A stretch of 64,000 bases of DNA, taken from contig CANSDP010000001.1 of assembly GCA_947645675.1 (NCBI GenBank), positions 248,001 through 312,000 of the forward strand, in the 5' to 3' direction. The notes below the pieces were generated by a model. That model did no database searches, had not been told where the DNA came from, and worked only from the letters and a program-made list of their open reading frames with translations. The translations under genes were made by a program, and so were the position numbers. Shown here in pieces: positions 41,356-49,455 of this stretch (positions are counted from its first letter, which is position 1; every line of letters starts with the position of its first letter). The DNA is from an uncultured Bacillota bacterium. GTDB lineage: Bacteria; Bacillota; Clostridia; Oscillospirales; Oscillospiraceae.

Positions 41356-41775
41356 TCAAAACCAATTCGCTTTTTCCTCTCTGAATTGCGGTATATCGCC
41401 ATTTCGATACGGATTGTAGTTATTTATATTACATCCAAATTCTTTTAAAAATCTTATTTTACTATCCTGAGTCCATTCAATAAGGGTCATGCCATCAAAT
41501 TGTTCTATAACTCCGCAGTTCATCTCATTCCTGAAATGCCACTCTACAATCGTCTGATTGCCTTTATGGAAATATTGCTTTATGTCCCATATAACAACTT
41601 TTCCCCGTATATTCCACTCGTCGAACCAATGCTTTACGGCTGCTCGGCTTTCATATTTGGGTCCCCAACTTTCGATGTAAACAACATCTTCCGCAAAAAT
41701 ATTATCAATTCCCTTGTCTTCTTGTTGTAGCCACATATCAAACCATAAGCGAATTATGCTTTCTTTTTCCTGCAA
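41356..41775 (-). CDS. NTF2/SnoaL-like small protein
   Basis: A 139-residue cone-shaped NTF2-like fold protein: IIRLWFDMWLQQEDKGIDNI, VYIESWGPKYESRAAVKHWF, GNQTIVEWHF, FDGMTLIEWTQDSKI. Homologues bind small polar ligands or act as isomerases; the role here is unknown. GC content is clearly lower than the surrounding chromosome, which points to transfer. The stretch from here to 42264 has no gene. Confidence 0.82.
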   Translation of the reverse strand: MQEKESIIRLWFDMWLQQEDKGIDNIFAEDVVYIESWGPKYESRAAVKHWFDEWNIRGKVVIWDIKQYFHKGNQTIVEWHFRNEMNCGVIEQFDGMTLIEWTQDSKIRFLKEFGCNINNYNPYRNGDIPQFREEKANWF

Positions 41776-41875
41776 AATTTATCATCTCCAATGCTGATTT
41801 GCCGAATAGAGTATACCATCAATACGAACGATATTCAACCCTCATTTATAGGCGATGATAGTAATAGCAAACAAT

Positions 41876-42092
41876 GCGCCGGTATATACCCGGCGCGTGC
41901 TTGTTAGTGGCCGATGGCCCCCAAACCCCCAGTGCATCGGCACGGCTCCGCCCGATGCACAAGCCGTCGGTGGCGTCTGCTGGCCTGTCCATACTGGGCA
42001 GGGAAGGGACGCCCGGCGTACCTCCCTCGGAGAGCGCACGACTGCCGCAGGCAGTGCCACCGCCACTTGCGGGTGGTGAGTAAGTGCGCTCT
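41876..42092. other. Structured, GC-rich non-coding stretch with nested inverted repeats
   Basis: No convincing gene between 41776 and 42264. This part contains GCGCCGG/CCGGCGC (41876-41896), GTGCATCGG/CCGATGCAC (41932-41960, 11-base loop) and AGAGCGCAC/GTGCGCTCT (42031-42039 with 42084-42092). The last pair encloses CTGCC/GGCAG (42042-42054) and a CCACCGC/GCGGGTGG hairpin, giving a three-way-junction layout. It may be an RNA element or a remnant of a mobile-element transfer region; I cannot tell which. Confidence 0.45.
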
Positions 42093-42219
42093 TCGAGAGG
42101 GCCAACAAAGAGAACGGAGCGCCCAAGTCATCCCCGGATGCTCCCGCTTCAGTTCCCTACTGCTGGTCGATCATCGCCCCTCCAGCCTGTGCCATCCTGC
42201 CACAAATGAACCGCAGTCA

Positions 42220-42263
42220 ATGTAATGTAGTGGTCTGGTGAAACTACCCTTTATACATTACAT
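42220..42263. repeat. 10-bp inverted repeat beside the MATE gene stop
   Basis: ATGTAATGTA (42220-42229) and TACATTACAT (42254-42263), enclosing GTAGT/ACTAC. It begins 2 bases after the MATE stop on the minus strand; plausible as the MATE transcript's terminal hairpin. Confidence 0.55.
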
Positions 42264-42264
42264 C

Positions 42265-43608
42265 TCAGGACAACCATACAGTAATTAAGGAGATTACGCC
42301 GGATAGTCCGTCACTGAAGGGACCAGCCCAGAGAACCCCTTCCACGCCCATGAAATATCCAAAAATCAACATTGCCGGAATCAGGAAAATAATCTGCCGG
42401 GACAATGAGAGCAGCGTGGCGGGAACGGGCTTGCCGATGGCCTGGAAGAAAATCCCGGTGACAGCCCCGGCGGGGATCAGGAAGCAGGCCAGCAGGTAGA
42501 CCCGGAAGCATTTTACCGCAAACTCTATGTACAGCTCCGACTCTTTGCCAAACAGGTTGATAATGTGCTCTGGGAAGATTTGGAAGAGAGAGAACGCCGC
42601 GACCATGATCGCGCTGCCGATTCCCAATGCCAGCTTATAGGTTCTGTTTACCCTCGGATACTGACCGCTGCCATAGTTATAGCCCAAGATGGGCTGAACC
42701 CCGGCAGCAAGGCCCAGCGTAATCCCGGAAACAAGACTGCTCACCTTCATCACAATACCGAACACAGCCATGGGAATGTCAGAACCATAGGGGGACGCGG
42801 CGCCATAGGTCACCAGCAAATTGTTAGTAACGGCAATGACAAATACAGAGGCGATCTGAGAGATGAGACTGGATACGCCCAGGGAAGCGAGCCGCCTGGC
42901 AATTTGCAGCCTGGGAATAAAATATTCCCGTTTCAGCTTGATGGTCTTAAACCGGAACAGACAGACGGCGAAAAAGGCCGCGTTCAAGATCTGCCCCAGA
43001 ATGGTGGCCCAAGCGGCGCCCTTGACGCCCCACTGGCACACAAAAATGAAAATTGGGTCTAAAATGATATTTGTTGCACAACCTATGAGCAAGCCGATCA
43101 TGCTGACTCTGGGACGTCCGTCCGCCCGGATCACACTCCCAAAGGCGGAGCAGACAGCGGAGAAGGGAAAGCCCAGCACAATAATACGGCCATAATCCAG
43201 CGCATAGGGGAGATTTCCCTCTGTAACCCCGAACAACCCGCAAAGCGGCTCCAGAAAGAGCTGAAACAGGACCAGGAATATGAGTCCTGTCCCAATTGTC
43301 AGGGTAACCAGATTTCCCACGCCGCGGGCCGCATCATCGGGCCGGTTTTTTCCCAGGTTTAGACTCATGTAAGCTGCGGCGCCATCCCCTAACATAAAAG
43401 CGATGGCCATGAGGATGGTCGTCAGCGGCATGATGACATTGGTGGCGGCGTTGCCCAGGTAGCCAACGCCCTGCCCAATGAAAATTTGGTCTACCATGTT
43501 GTAGAGCGAGTTGACTACAATGGAGATAATGCTGGGAATGGCGTAGCGGATCATCAATTTCCCAACCCGCTCGGTTCCCAGCGGGTTGGCGGCAACTTGT
43601 TCGTTCAT
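42265..43608 (-). CDS. MATE-family efflux transporter
   Basis: A 447-residue protein with 12 membrane segments and the MATE pattern: RYAIPSIISIVVNSLYNMVD, QIFIGQGVGYLGNAATNV, FMLGDGAAAYMSLNLGK, VGNLVTLTIG, GAVTGIFFQAIGKP. Probably a sodium- or proton-coupled drug/metabolite exporter of the MepA type. GGAGGA stands upstream of the ATG at 43608. No regulator gene is adjacent; the 700 bases upstream are non-coding. Confidence 0.92.
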   Translation of the reverse strand: MNEQVAANPLGTERVGKLMIRYAIPSIISIVVNSLYNMVDQIFIGQGVGYLGNAATNVIMPLTTILMAIAFMLGDGAAAYMSLNLGKNRPDDAARGVGNLVTLTIGTGLIFLVLFQLFLEPLCGLFGVTEGNLPYALDYGRIIVLGFPFSAVCSAFGSVIRADGRPRVSMIGLLIGCATNIILDPIFIFVCQWGVKGAAWATILGQILNAAFFAVCLFRFKTIKLKREYFIPRLQIARRLASLGVSSLISQIASVFVIAVTNNLLVTYGAASPYGSDIPMAVFGIVMKVSSLVSGITLGLAAGVQPILGYNYGSGQYPRVNRTYKLALGIGSAIMVAAFSLFQIFPEHIINLFGKESELYIEFAVKCFRVYLLACFLIPAGAVTGIFFQAIGKPVPATLLSLSRQIIFLIPAMLIFGYFMGVEGVLWAGPFSDGLSGVISLITVWLS

Positions 43609-44312
43609 TTCAAATTCCTCCTAACAAATGAAAATCATTCAGGCAACGGCGCTGCCTGTGTAAAGCTGATAGTGCAGTCCGCTTTTGTGGGGATGCCTCC
43701 AGGTCCACGGTCCTGTCTGTTGGGGTGTTTCCATAGACATTTAAGTACGCAATCTGATAGTGTACTTACACTGGCCTCCTTGGAGTTTTTTGTTGTATAT
43801 TGTCCAGAATCGTCCGCAGAACGCTTGCAATCCCTTCCAGACGGCCAGGTAAAACCAACCCTCTCGCACAGCTCTGTGGAGCAGACGGCAGATTCCCATC
43901 AGACATTTCACACCACCCTATCTTTTGCGGCTTTGTTTGGCTTACGACTGTTCGGCGGGCAATTTTTACTGGCGCTACCGTCTATTATACTCATTTCCCC
44001 TTAAATGTTAATTCAAAAAATGTTATAACATATAAAAAACTTTTATCAATCTGAGAGCGGAGCTCCTTCTTGTCAGGCTGGAGTCGTGAAGCGGCGGTTG
44101 ACTTTGAACAGAACTTGTAAAATTGTTGAAGTGGGATAAACCCATACAGGGTTCATCCCACTTCTTGGTTTCGGCGTATGATTGTCAATCTGCCGCGTCT
44201 GACGCTCCATCTACGCGGAGTAAAGTTCGCCTTGCAGGGAACGGAAAAGCGGTTTTGACCGTGTGGAGAATATCAAAAAACCTCGCCATAGGCGAGGTTT
44301 TTTGATACCGGT
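43609..44312. other. 700-base stretch without a supportable gene
   Basis: Only short frames (under 50 codons) with no homology I recognise. It holds a 7-base inverted repeat TAAGTAC/GTACTTA (43742-43768), a 15-pair hairpin with one mismatch (44129-44163) and the terminator at 44272-44306. The mixed base composition suggests a decayed mobile element or regulatory leader. Confidence 0.5.
44272..44306 (-). terminator. Terminator downstream of the CofE-like gene
   Basis: Perfect 16-base stem (44272-44287 with 44291-44306), ATA loop, with TTTTTT runs in both strands, so it can act in both directions. It begins 7 bases beyond the CofE-like stop. Confidence 0.9.
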
Positions 44313-45506
44313 TTATTCGGTCGTGTAGTTGTCAAAATAGCCCTGGATAAAGACCACCGGGGTGCCCTTGTCGCCGGAGCCGGAGGTGAGGTCGCACAGG
44401 GAGCCGATCAGGTCGGTAAGCCGGCGGGGGGTGGTGCCCTCGGAGACCATCTGGCCCACCAGATCGCTGTCCTTCTTGTGGATGCGGTCCTTGATGGCCT
44501 CCCGCAGGGCCTCGCCGGACAGGTCGGCGAAGTCGTTGTCGGCCAGATATTTCAGCTTCAGCTCGTTGGGGGTGCCCTCCAGGCCGGCGGTGTAGGCGGG
44601 GGAGACCACCGGGTCGGCCAGCTCCCAGATCTTGCCCACCGGGTCCTTGAAGGCACCGTCGCCGTAGACCATGACCTCCACATGCCTGCCGGTCTGGTCC
44701 AGCAGCCGCTTCTGGATGTCCTCCACCAGGCCCTGGCAGTCCCGGGGGAACAGCTTCACCTGGTTCTCGGTGGACTTGTTGGAGCCCAGCAGGCCGTATT
44801 TTTCATTACAGCCGCTGCCCGCCACAGGGGCGTTGAGAATCTCGTCCAGACCAAATACCCGCTCAGCCCCGGCGGCCTTGAGCAGCCGCTTGGTACGGGC
44901 GCGGGTGTGAATATCGCAGCACAGCACGTCCTTGGTGAAGGGCAGGATAGCCCGGGGATCGTTGGCAAAGACGATCTCTACCTCGGCCCCGCAGCCCTCG
45001 ATCAGCTCTTGGTAGTAGGCCACGTAGTCCACGCCGGTAAAGGGGTGCTTCTCATAACCGAAGAGGGTCCGGTATTTGTCCAGGGTGAGCACGTCCTTAT
45101 AGGGGTCCACCCCCTTCTCGTCCACCGCGTCCAAGCTGACCAGGTGGTTGCCCACCTCGTCGGAGGGGTAGCTGAGCATCAGAACCACCTTTTTGCACCC
45201 CTTGGCGATGCCACGCAGACAGATGGCGAAGCGGTTGCGGCTGAGGATGGGGAAAATGACGCCCACCGTCCCGCCGCCCAGCTTGGCCCGGACGTCGGCG
45301 GCGATATCGTCCACAGAGGCGTAGTTGCCCTGGGCCCGGGCCACGATGGCCTCGGTCATCGCCACGATGTCCCGGTCCCGGATGGCGAACCCGTCCTCCC
45401 GGGCGGCCTCCAGAAGGGAGGAGGTCACAATCTCCGCCAGATCGTCTCCGCTGCGGATGATGGGGGTGCGGATGCCCCGGGAAACAGTACCAACCATACG
45501 GCTCAT
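44313..45506 (-). CDS. CofE-like (coenzyme F420:L-glutamate ligase family) protein
   Basis: 397 residues. The N-terminal part matches the F420_ligase fold (VSRGIRTPIIRSGDDLAEIV, DIVAMTEAIVARAQGN, SRNRFAICLRGIAKG). The C-terminal half (CGAEVEIVFANDPRAILPF, MVYGDGAFKDPVGKIWELAD, PRRLTDLIGSLCDLTSGSGD) contains the metal/GTP-binding DGAF and acidic residues. CofE in F420 producers is about 250 residues; longer clostridial relatives exist in organisms with no F420. Substrate unknown. ATG 45506 has AAGGAG 9 bases upstream. Confidence 0.82.
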   Translation of the reverse strand: MSRMVGTVSRGIRTPIIRSGDDLAEIVTSSLLEAAREDGFAIRDRDIVAMTEAIVARAQGNYASVDDIAADVRAKLGGGTVGVIFPILSRNRFAICLRGIAKGCKKVVLMLSYPSDEVGNHLVSLDAVDEKGVDPYKDVLTLDKYRTLFGYEKHPFTGVDYVAYYQELIEGCGAEVEIVFANDPRAILPFTKDVLCCDIHTRARTKRLLKAAGAERVFGLDEILNAPVAGSGCNEKYGLLGSNKSTENQVKLFPRDCQGLVEDIQKRLLDQTGRHVEVMVYGDGAFKDPVGKIWELADPVVSPAYTAGLEGTPNELKLKYLADNDFADLSGEALREAIKDRIHKKDSDLVGQMVSEGTTPRRLTDLIGSLCDLTSGSGDKGTPVVFIQGYFDNYTTE

Positions 45507-45565
45507 AAAGGAACACTCCTTGTTATAATTGATTGATTGAACGAAAAAGCGATTCAACGTACTAT

Positions 45566-45594
45566 ATCATACCACTGAAACGCCTGTATGTAAA
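45566..45594 (-). promoter_or_regulatory. Promoter of the CofE-like gene
   Basis: Minus-strand TTTACA (45589-45594), 17-base spacer, TATGAT (45566-45571). Confidence 0.65.
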
Positions 45595-45642
45595 CAAAAA
45601 TTTGCGGCGGGAGTATGCGTGCTTTCCAGAGAGAAAAAAGAC

Positions 45643-45672
45643 TTGCCCGCGGCTTTTCCGCTGTGGTATAAT
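45643..45672 (+). promoter_or_regulatory. Promoter of the 49-residue protein gene
   Basis: TTGCCC (45643-45648), 18-base spacer, TATAAT (45667-45672), 24 bases before the ATG. Confidence 0.65.
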
Positions 45673-45696
45673 GGAAGCAGAAAGGATGTGCTGAAT

Positions 45697-45846
45697 ATGG
45701 GAACCGAAAAGGAACGCAAGGACACGCAGAAAGCGCTGCTTTATGATCTTCGCCTGATTTTCAGCGCTGGAGAAAAAGAGAACTATTCCAGGACGGAAAT
45801 CGTGGAGCTGTTGGATAAGATCGCGTTGGCGAAGGATCAGGAATAA
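45697..45846 (+). CDS. Small acidic/basic helical protein, unknown
   Basis: 49 residues: KERKDTQKALLYDLRLIFSA, then GEKENYSRTEIVELLDKIAL. Two amphipathic helices, no membrane segment. AAAGGATG stands 9 bases before the ATG. A good promoter before and a terminator after support a real gene. Function unknown. Confidence 0.75.
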   Translation: MGTEKERKDTQKALLYDLRLIFSAGEKENYSRTEIVELLDKIALAKDQE

Positions 45847-45853
45847 TCGTGTC

Positions 45854-45878
45854 AGGCGGGGGAGGCCCCGCCTTTTTT
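45854..45878 (+). terminator. Terminator after the 49-residue protein gene
   Basis: AGGCGGGG (45854-45861), GAGG loop, CCCCGCCT (45866-45873), then TTTTTT; it overlaps the end of the convergent kinase-like gene. Confidence 0.85.
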
Positions 45879-46863
45879 ATTGGGCGTCCTGGACAGCCTC
45901 CTGGGCGGTTTTTACCAGGTAGCCCATGGCCTGGGCGGGCCAGCGGCCCAGGGCGGTCTCGCCGGTGAGCATGAGGGAGCCGGCCCCGTCCAGCACGCCG
46001 TTGTAGATGTCGCACACCTCCGCCCGGGTGGGGACAGGCCGCTGCTCCATGGACCAGAGCAGCTGGGTGACCAGGCAGAAGGGCTTCCCCGCCTCCCGGC
46101 ACCGCCGGGCGATGTCCTTTTGGAGGCCGGGCAGCTTCCACAGGGGCATGGAGTTGCCCAGGTCTCCCCGGGCGATGCAGAGCAGGTCGGCCTCCTGAAT
46201 GATCTCCTCCAGATGGCTGACACCCTGGTGGTTTTCGATCTTGGCCATGATTCGGACCCGCTCCAGCCCCAGGCCGTCCAGCGTCCGGCGCAGGACGGCG
46301 ATGTCCTCCCGGCCCCGGACGAAGGGCTGGAGGATGTGGGTGGCGCCGTACCGGCCCGCATGGCTGAGATTGTCCAGGTCGGAGGGGGTGAGGGTGGGGG
46401 TGTCCACGTCGGCGCCCAGGAGAGACAGGCTCTTTTTGCTCCGCAGGGGCCCGCCCCGCTCCACCCGGCACAGGAGGACAGAGCGGCTGGCCCGTTTGAC
46501 CTCCAGGAGCAGCGCGCCATCGTCAATGGAAATCTGCCGCCCCGGCTTGGCCGCATGGAGGATGGCCTGGGGGACGGGTACGCCCCCCTCTCCCAGAAGC
46601 AGCTCCTCCCCCTCCCGCAGGGAGATGGGCCGGGGGAGCTCCCCCACCCGCAGCTCCGGGCCCTCCAGGTCCAGGATCAGGTGGGCGTCAGGGCGGCCCG
46701 CCCGCCGGGCGGCGGGCCAGTAGACCTTCTCCAGCAGGGGGGCGCACTTGACCAGGCTGGTGTGGGACAGATTGACCCGCAGACCGGTCATGCCCGCCTG
46801 GAACAGATTATCCATCACATCCCGCTTGGCGCAGGGGTCCCCCAGAGTAGCGTAAAAGTCCAT
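45877..46863 (-). CDS. Short pyruvate-kinase-like protein
   Basis: 328 residues, against about 470-590 for pyruvate kinase. The N-terminus (DFYATLGDPCAK, GMTGLRVNLSHTS) matches the TLGPAS and RxNFSHG elements. A shortened B domain follows (ISLREGEELLLGEGG, ISIDDGALLLEV). The barrel keeps the kinase signature RIMAKIENHQGV with the catalytic Lys, ARGDLGNSMPL, and SGETA-like MLTGETALGRWP. The whole C-terminal allosteric domain is absent. It may be a minimal phosphotransfer enzyme or a related lyase; not the housekeeping Pyk. Confidence 0.8.
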   Translation of the reverse strand: MDFYATLGDPCAKRDVMDNLFQAGMTGLRVNLSHTSLVKCAPLLEKVYWPAARRAGRPDAHLILDLEGPELRVGELPRPISLREGEELLLGEGGVPVPQAILHAAKPGRQISIDDGALLLEVKRASRSVLLCRVERGGPLRSKKSLSLLGADVDTPTLTPSDLDNLSHAGRYGATHILQPFVRGREDIAVLRRTLDGLGLERVRIMAKIENHQGVSHLEEIIQEADLLCIARGDLGNSMPLWKLPGLQKDIARRCREAGKPFCLVTQLLWSMEQRPVPTRAEVCDIYNGVLDGAGSLMLTGETALGRWPAQAMGYLVKTAQEAVQDAQ

Positions 46864-46894
46864 CGTGATCTCCCCTTGTTCGGTCGTTTCTTCT

Positions 46895-46923
46895 ATTATG
46901 AGGGGGAAGCGTCAGGAAGTCAA
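46895..46923 (-). promoter_or_regulatory. Promoter of the pyruvate-kinase-like gene
   Basis: Minus-strand TTGACT (46918-46923), 17-base spacer, CATAAT (46895-46900); back to back with the ruvX promoter. Confidence 0.6.
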
Positions 46924-46933
46924 GGGTTCCCAC

Positions 46934-46962
46934 TTGCCCTTTTTCGAGTTTTCCGCTATAAT
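46934..46962 (+). promoter_or_regulatory. Promoter of ruvX
   Basis: TTGCCC (46934-46939), 17-base spacer, TATAAT (46957-46962), 24 bases before the ATG. Confidence 0.7.
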
Positions 46963-46986
46963 AGGCCGGAAGAGAGGAGAGATACC

Positions 46987-47409
46987 ATGCGCGTTATGGC
47001 CATCGACTACGGCGACGCCCACACCGGGGTGGCGCTGTCCGACCCCACCGGCTTTCTGGTGGGGACCACCACCACCATCAACAGCTGGCGGCAGGAGGTC
47101 GTGGTGGACAGGCTGGCCCAGCTCATCCAGGAGCACCGCCCGGACGAGGTGGTTTTGGGCTTCCCCAAAAATATGGACGGCACCGACGGCCGGAAGGCCG
47201 GCCTCTACCGGGAGCTGGCCGCTGAGCTGGAGGAGGTCACCGGTATGAAAATCGTCCTCTGGGATGAGCGGCGGACCACCATCGACGCCCACCAGATTTT
47301 GTTCAACCAGGGCAAGGACGGCCGGAAGCGGAAAAAAATTGTGGACGCTATGGCCGCCTCCCTGATTTTGGAGAACTATCTGGACTTTAAGCGAATGAAA
47401 CGGGAGTGA
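46987..47409 (+). CDS. ruvX: YqgF/RuvX-type putative Holliday-junction resolvase
   Basis: A 140-residue RNase-H-fold protein: MAIDYGDAHTGVALSDPTG, VVLGFPKNMDGTDG, VLWDERRTTIDAHQIL, KIVDAMAASLILENYL. Catalytic acids Asp5-like, Glu (WDERRTT) and the late Asp are present. Acts in rRNA maturation and possibly recombination. The start follows GAGAGGAGAG. Next gene begins 6 bases later. Confidence 0.95.
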   Translation: MRVMAIDYGDAHTGVALSDPTGFLVGTTTTINSWRQEVVVDRLAQLIQEHRPDEVVLGFPKNMDGTDGRKAGLYRELAAELEEVTGMKIVLWDERRTTIDAHQILFNQGKDGRKRKKIVDAMAASLILENYLDFKRMKRE

Positions 47410-47415
47410 TTTGTT

Positions 47416-48081
47416 ATGAAACGACGTACATCGGGGCTGCTTCTGTCCCTTCTGATGCTGGTGAGCCTCACCGCCTGCGGCACAGAGATACCGGGGGGCG
47501 GCAGTGCCGGCCTGGAGGGAAGCTACAGCGCGTCAAGCGGCTTAATCGACCTGCCTGTGGCGGGACCGGAGGATATCAGCCAGCCGGACGCCGGTCAGAG
47601 CGCCCCTGACGGAAGTCAGAGCCTCCTTGACAGCAACGAGGCCCCCGGCAATTCGGCCCCGGACAACGGCGCTCATAGCTCCGACAGCGGCAACCGCCCC
47701 GACGGCAAGAGCGGCGAGGGCAACAGTACCGTCGATGAGGACGGCTGGTACTCCTCCAAGGAGGAGGTGGCCCTGTACATCCACCTGTACGGCGACCTGC
47801 CCGGCAACTACGTCACCAAGGATGAGGCGGAGGACGCCGGCTGGAGCGGGGGCAACGTGGAGCGCTACACCGGCGAGGGCACCGCCATCGGCGGGTCCCG
47901 CTTCGGCAACCGGGAGGGTCTGCTGCCCAAGGAACAGGGCCGGACCTATACCGAGTGCGATATCGACACCGTGGGGGAAAACTCCCGGGGGGCTAAACGC
48001 ATCGTTTTCTCCAATGACGGGCTGGTCTACTACACCGACGACCATTATGAGAGCTTTGAGCTGCTGTATGGGGAGCCGTAA
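47416..48081 (+). CDS. Lipoprotein with C-terminal barnase-type ribonuclease domain
   Basis: 221 residues: lipoprotein signal ending in SLTAC with Cys21, a Ser/Asp/Gly/Pro-rich linker to about residue 110, then a guanyl-specific ribonuclease domain. Equivalent catalytic residues are visible: Lys in YVTKDEAEDAGW (barnase K27), Glu in YTECDID (E73), Arg in AKRIVFS (R83), His in TDDHYESF (H102); the IGGSRFGNREGLLP loop is also kept. It would be tethered outside the cell. No barstar is adjacent; the convergent gene encodes a SUKH-domain protein. It is 6 bases after ruvX. Confidence 0.85.
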   Translation: MKRRTSGLLLSLLMLVSLTACGTEIPGGGSAGLEGSYSASSGLIDLPVAGPEDISQPDAGQSAPDGSQSLLDSNEAPGNSAPDNGAHSSDSGNRPDGKSGEGNSTVDEDGWYSSKEEVALYIHLYGDLPGNYVTKDEAEDAGWSGGNVERYTGEGTAIGGSRFGNREGLLPKEQGRTYTECDIDTVGENSRGAKRIVFSNDGLVYYTDDHYESFELLYGEP

Positions 48082-48088
48082 ACCAACA

Positions 48089-48116
48089 CAAGCCCCGCCG
48101 TGACCGGCGGGGCTTG
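48089..48116. terminator. Bidirectional terminator between the barnase-like and LRR-SUKH genes
   Basis: Perfect 12-base stem CAAGCCCCGCCG / CGGCGGGGCTTG with TGAC loop, lying between two convergent stops. Confidence 0.8.
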
Positions 48117-48121
48117 TTCGT

Positions 48122-49450
48122 CTATTTTGGGGCGGTTCCGTCCAGAAAATCCCGGAGCCAGTCCAGAAAGTCCAGGCCGTTGCCGTAGGGAGCGATCCCC
48201 ACGTCGGACATGTCCCACACCTCGCCCTTGGCCCCGCCGCAGACGATGAGCCGGTAGGACTGCCCGCAGCCCAGGTCCACCAGTTCCAGCTGCCCGTTTG
48301 TGGTGGCGGCGGCAATTTTCCTGCCGGTGGCGGAGCCGTCGTCCTCCCAGACCCAGGCCTCTTGGTGGGAAAACCGCTTTTTGATCCCCTCCGGGTTGTA
48401 AAGCACCTCCGACAGGGGCGGGAACTTGTAGAGGAAGGAGTCAAGCTTCACCTGAAAGCCGTCGCCGATCTGGGTGAGAAAAGCCGCATACTCCTTGGGC
48501 AGCTTCACACCGGTTTTCTCCTGAAAGGCGGTGATGTCCGTCCGTTTCAGGGGAGGCCCAGGGGTGACGCCCAGCTTTTCCAGCCGTTCCCGGACCTCCT
48601 CAATGGCGGTTTTGATCTCCCCGGCGGACTTGCCCGCCCTTTTCAACCCCAGCTTCTTCCGTTCAATGCCCAGAATGTGCTCCCGGCCTTTGAAGGCGGA
48701 CAGGTCCACCACCTGAGTCTTGCGCAGGTTCAGGTCGTTCAGCCTGGGCAGGGAGGCCAGACAGGACACGTCCTCCACCGCCGTGCCGTACAGCCAGATC
48801 ATCTCCAGGGTGGGGATGGTGGCCAGCGGGGACACGTCGGTCACCCTGGTGCAGCTTAACGTGAGCTCCTTCAGGCTGGGGTGACCCGCCAGGGGGGAGA
48901 GGTCGGAGACGGCGGTATCCACAACGGACAGCTCTGTCAGATTGGGGCACGCCGCCAGGGGGGACAGGTCGCTGAGGCCTGGGTTGTTATTGAGATTGAG
49001 CCACTCAAGGGACTCCATGCCCCGCAGACACTCCAGATCGTCGATCTCGGTCACAGAGAGGGAGGACAGTTTGCCGGGCAGCTTTGGCATATTGCAGCGG
49101 GGTGTGGTGTGAAGGCTCAGGGTCTGCAATTCTTTCAGCGGCGTCAGGTCGCAGGGGAGAAATTCCGGCCCGCCGCTGATGGTAAGGTGCCGTAAGCCAG
49201 TGAGCTCCGCCAGGGGGGAGATGTCCCGCACCTGGCAGTCGTAAAGGGTCACCTCGTCCAGCTCCCGCAACCTGGCCAGGGGGGAGATGTCCCTCAGGGG
49301 CGGACGGGTTTTGTAGCCAAAGTAGTGGAAAATATACCGCCAGTCGCTGTGGGTAGAGGTTTTGTAGATCACCTCTGGCTCGGTGTTGTTGAGCCGGGCC
49401 ATTTCGGCGAAGACCTCCCGCTCCAGAGGGGTCAGCTCATAGTCCTTCAC
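48122..49450 (-). CDS. Leucine-rich-repeat protein with C-terminal SUKH (SMI1/KNR4) domain
   Basis: 442 residues. About residues 45-265 are internalin-like leucine-rich repeats of about 22 residues (DISPLAELTGLRHLTIS, DLSPLAGHPSLKELTLS, DVSPLATIPTLEMIWLY). After a charged helical linker, the last 150 residues are a SMI1/KNR4 (SUKH) domain (ITAFQEKTGVKLPKEYAAFL, VWDMSDVGIAPYGNGLDFL). There is no signal peptide, so it is cytosolic. SUKH proteins are often immunity proteins to nuclease toxins. GTG 49450 is chosen because GAGAGG stands 8 bases upstream; it begins 5 bases after the amylase stop. Confidence 0.82.
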   Translation of the reverse strand: MKDYELTPLEREVFAEMARLNNTEPEVIYKTSTHSDWRYIFHYFGYKTRPPLRDISPLARLRELDEVTLYDCQVRDISPLAELTGLRHLTISGGPEFLPCDLTPLKELQTLSLHTTPRCNMPKLPGKLSSLSVTEIDDLECLRGMESLEWLNLNNNPGLSDLSPLAACPNLTELSVVDTAVSDLSPLAGHPSLKELTLSCTRVTDVSPLATIPTLEMIWLYGTAVEDVSCLASLPRLNDLNLRKTQVVDLSAFKGREHILGIERKKLGLKRAGKSAGEIKTAIEEVRERLEKLGVTPGPPLKRTDITAFQEKTGVKLPKEYAAFLTQIGDGFQVKLDSFLYKFPPLSEVLYNPEGIKKRFSHQEAWVWEDDGSATGRKIAAATTNGQLELVDLGCGQSYRLIVCGGAKGEVWDMSDVGIAPYGNGLDFLDWLRDFLDGTAPK

Positions 49451-49455
49451 GGCTG

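Noticed and set aside
47416-48081. Barnase-barstar pair
   Set aside because: No barstar-like gene is adjacent; the only candidate partner is the SUKH protein, reported as a hypothesis.
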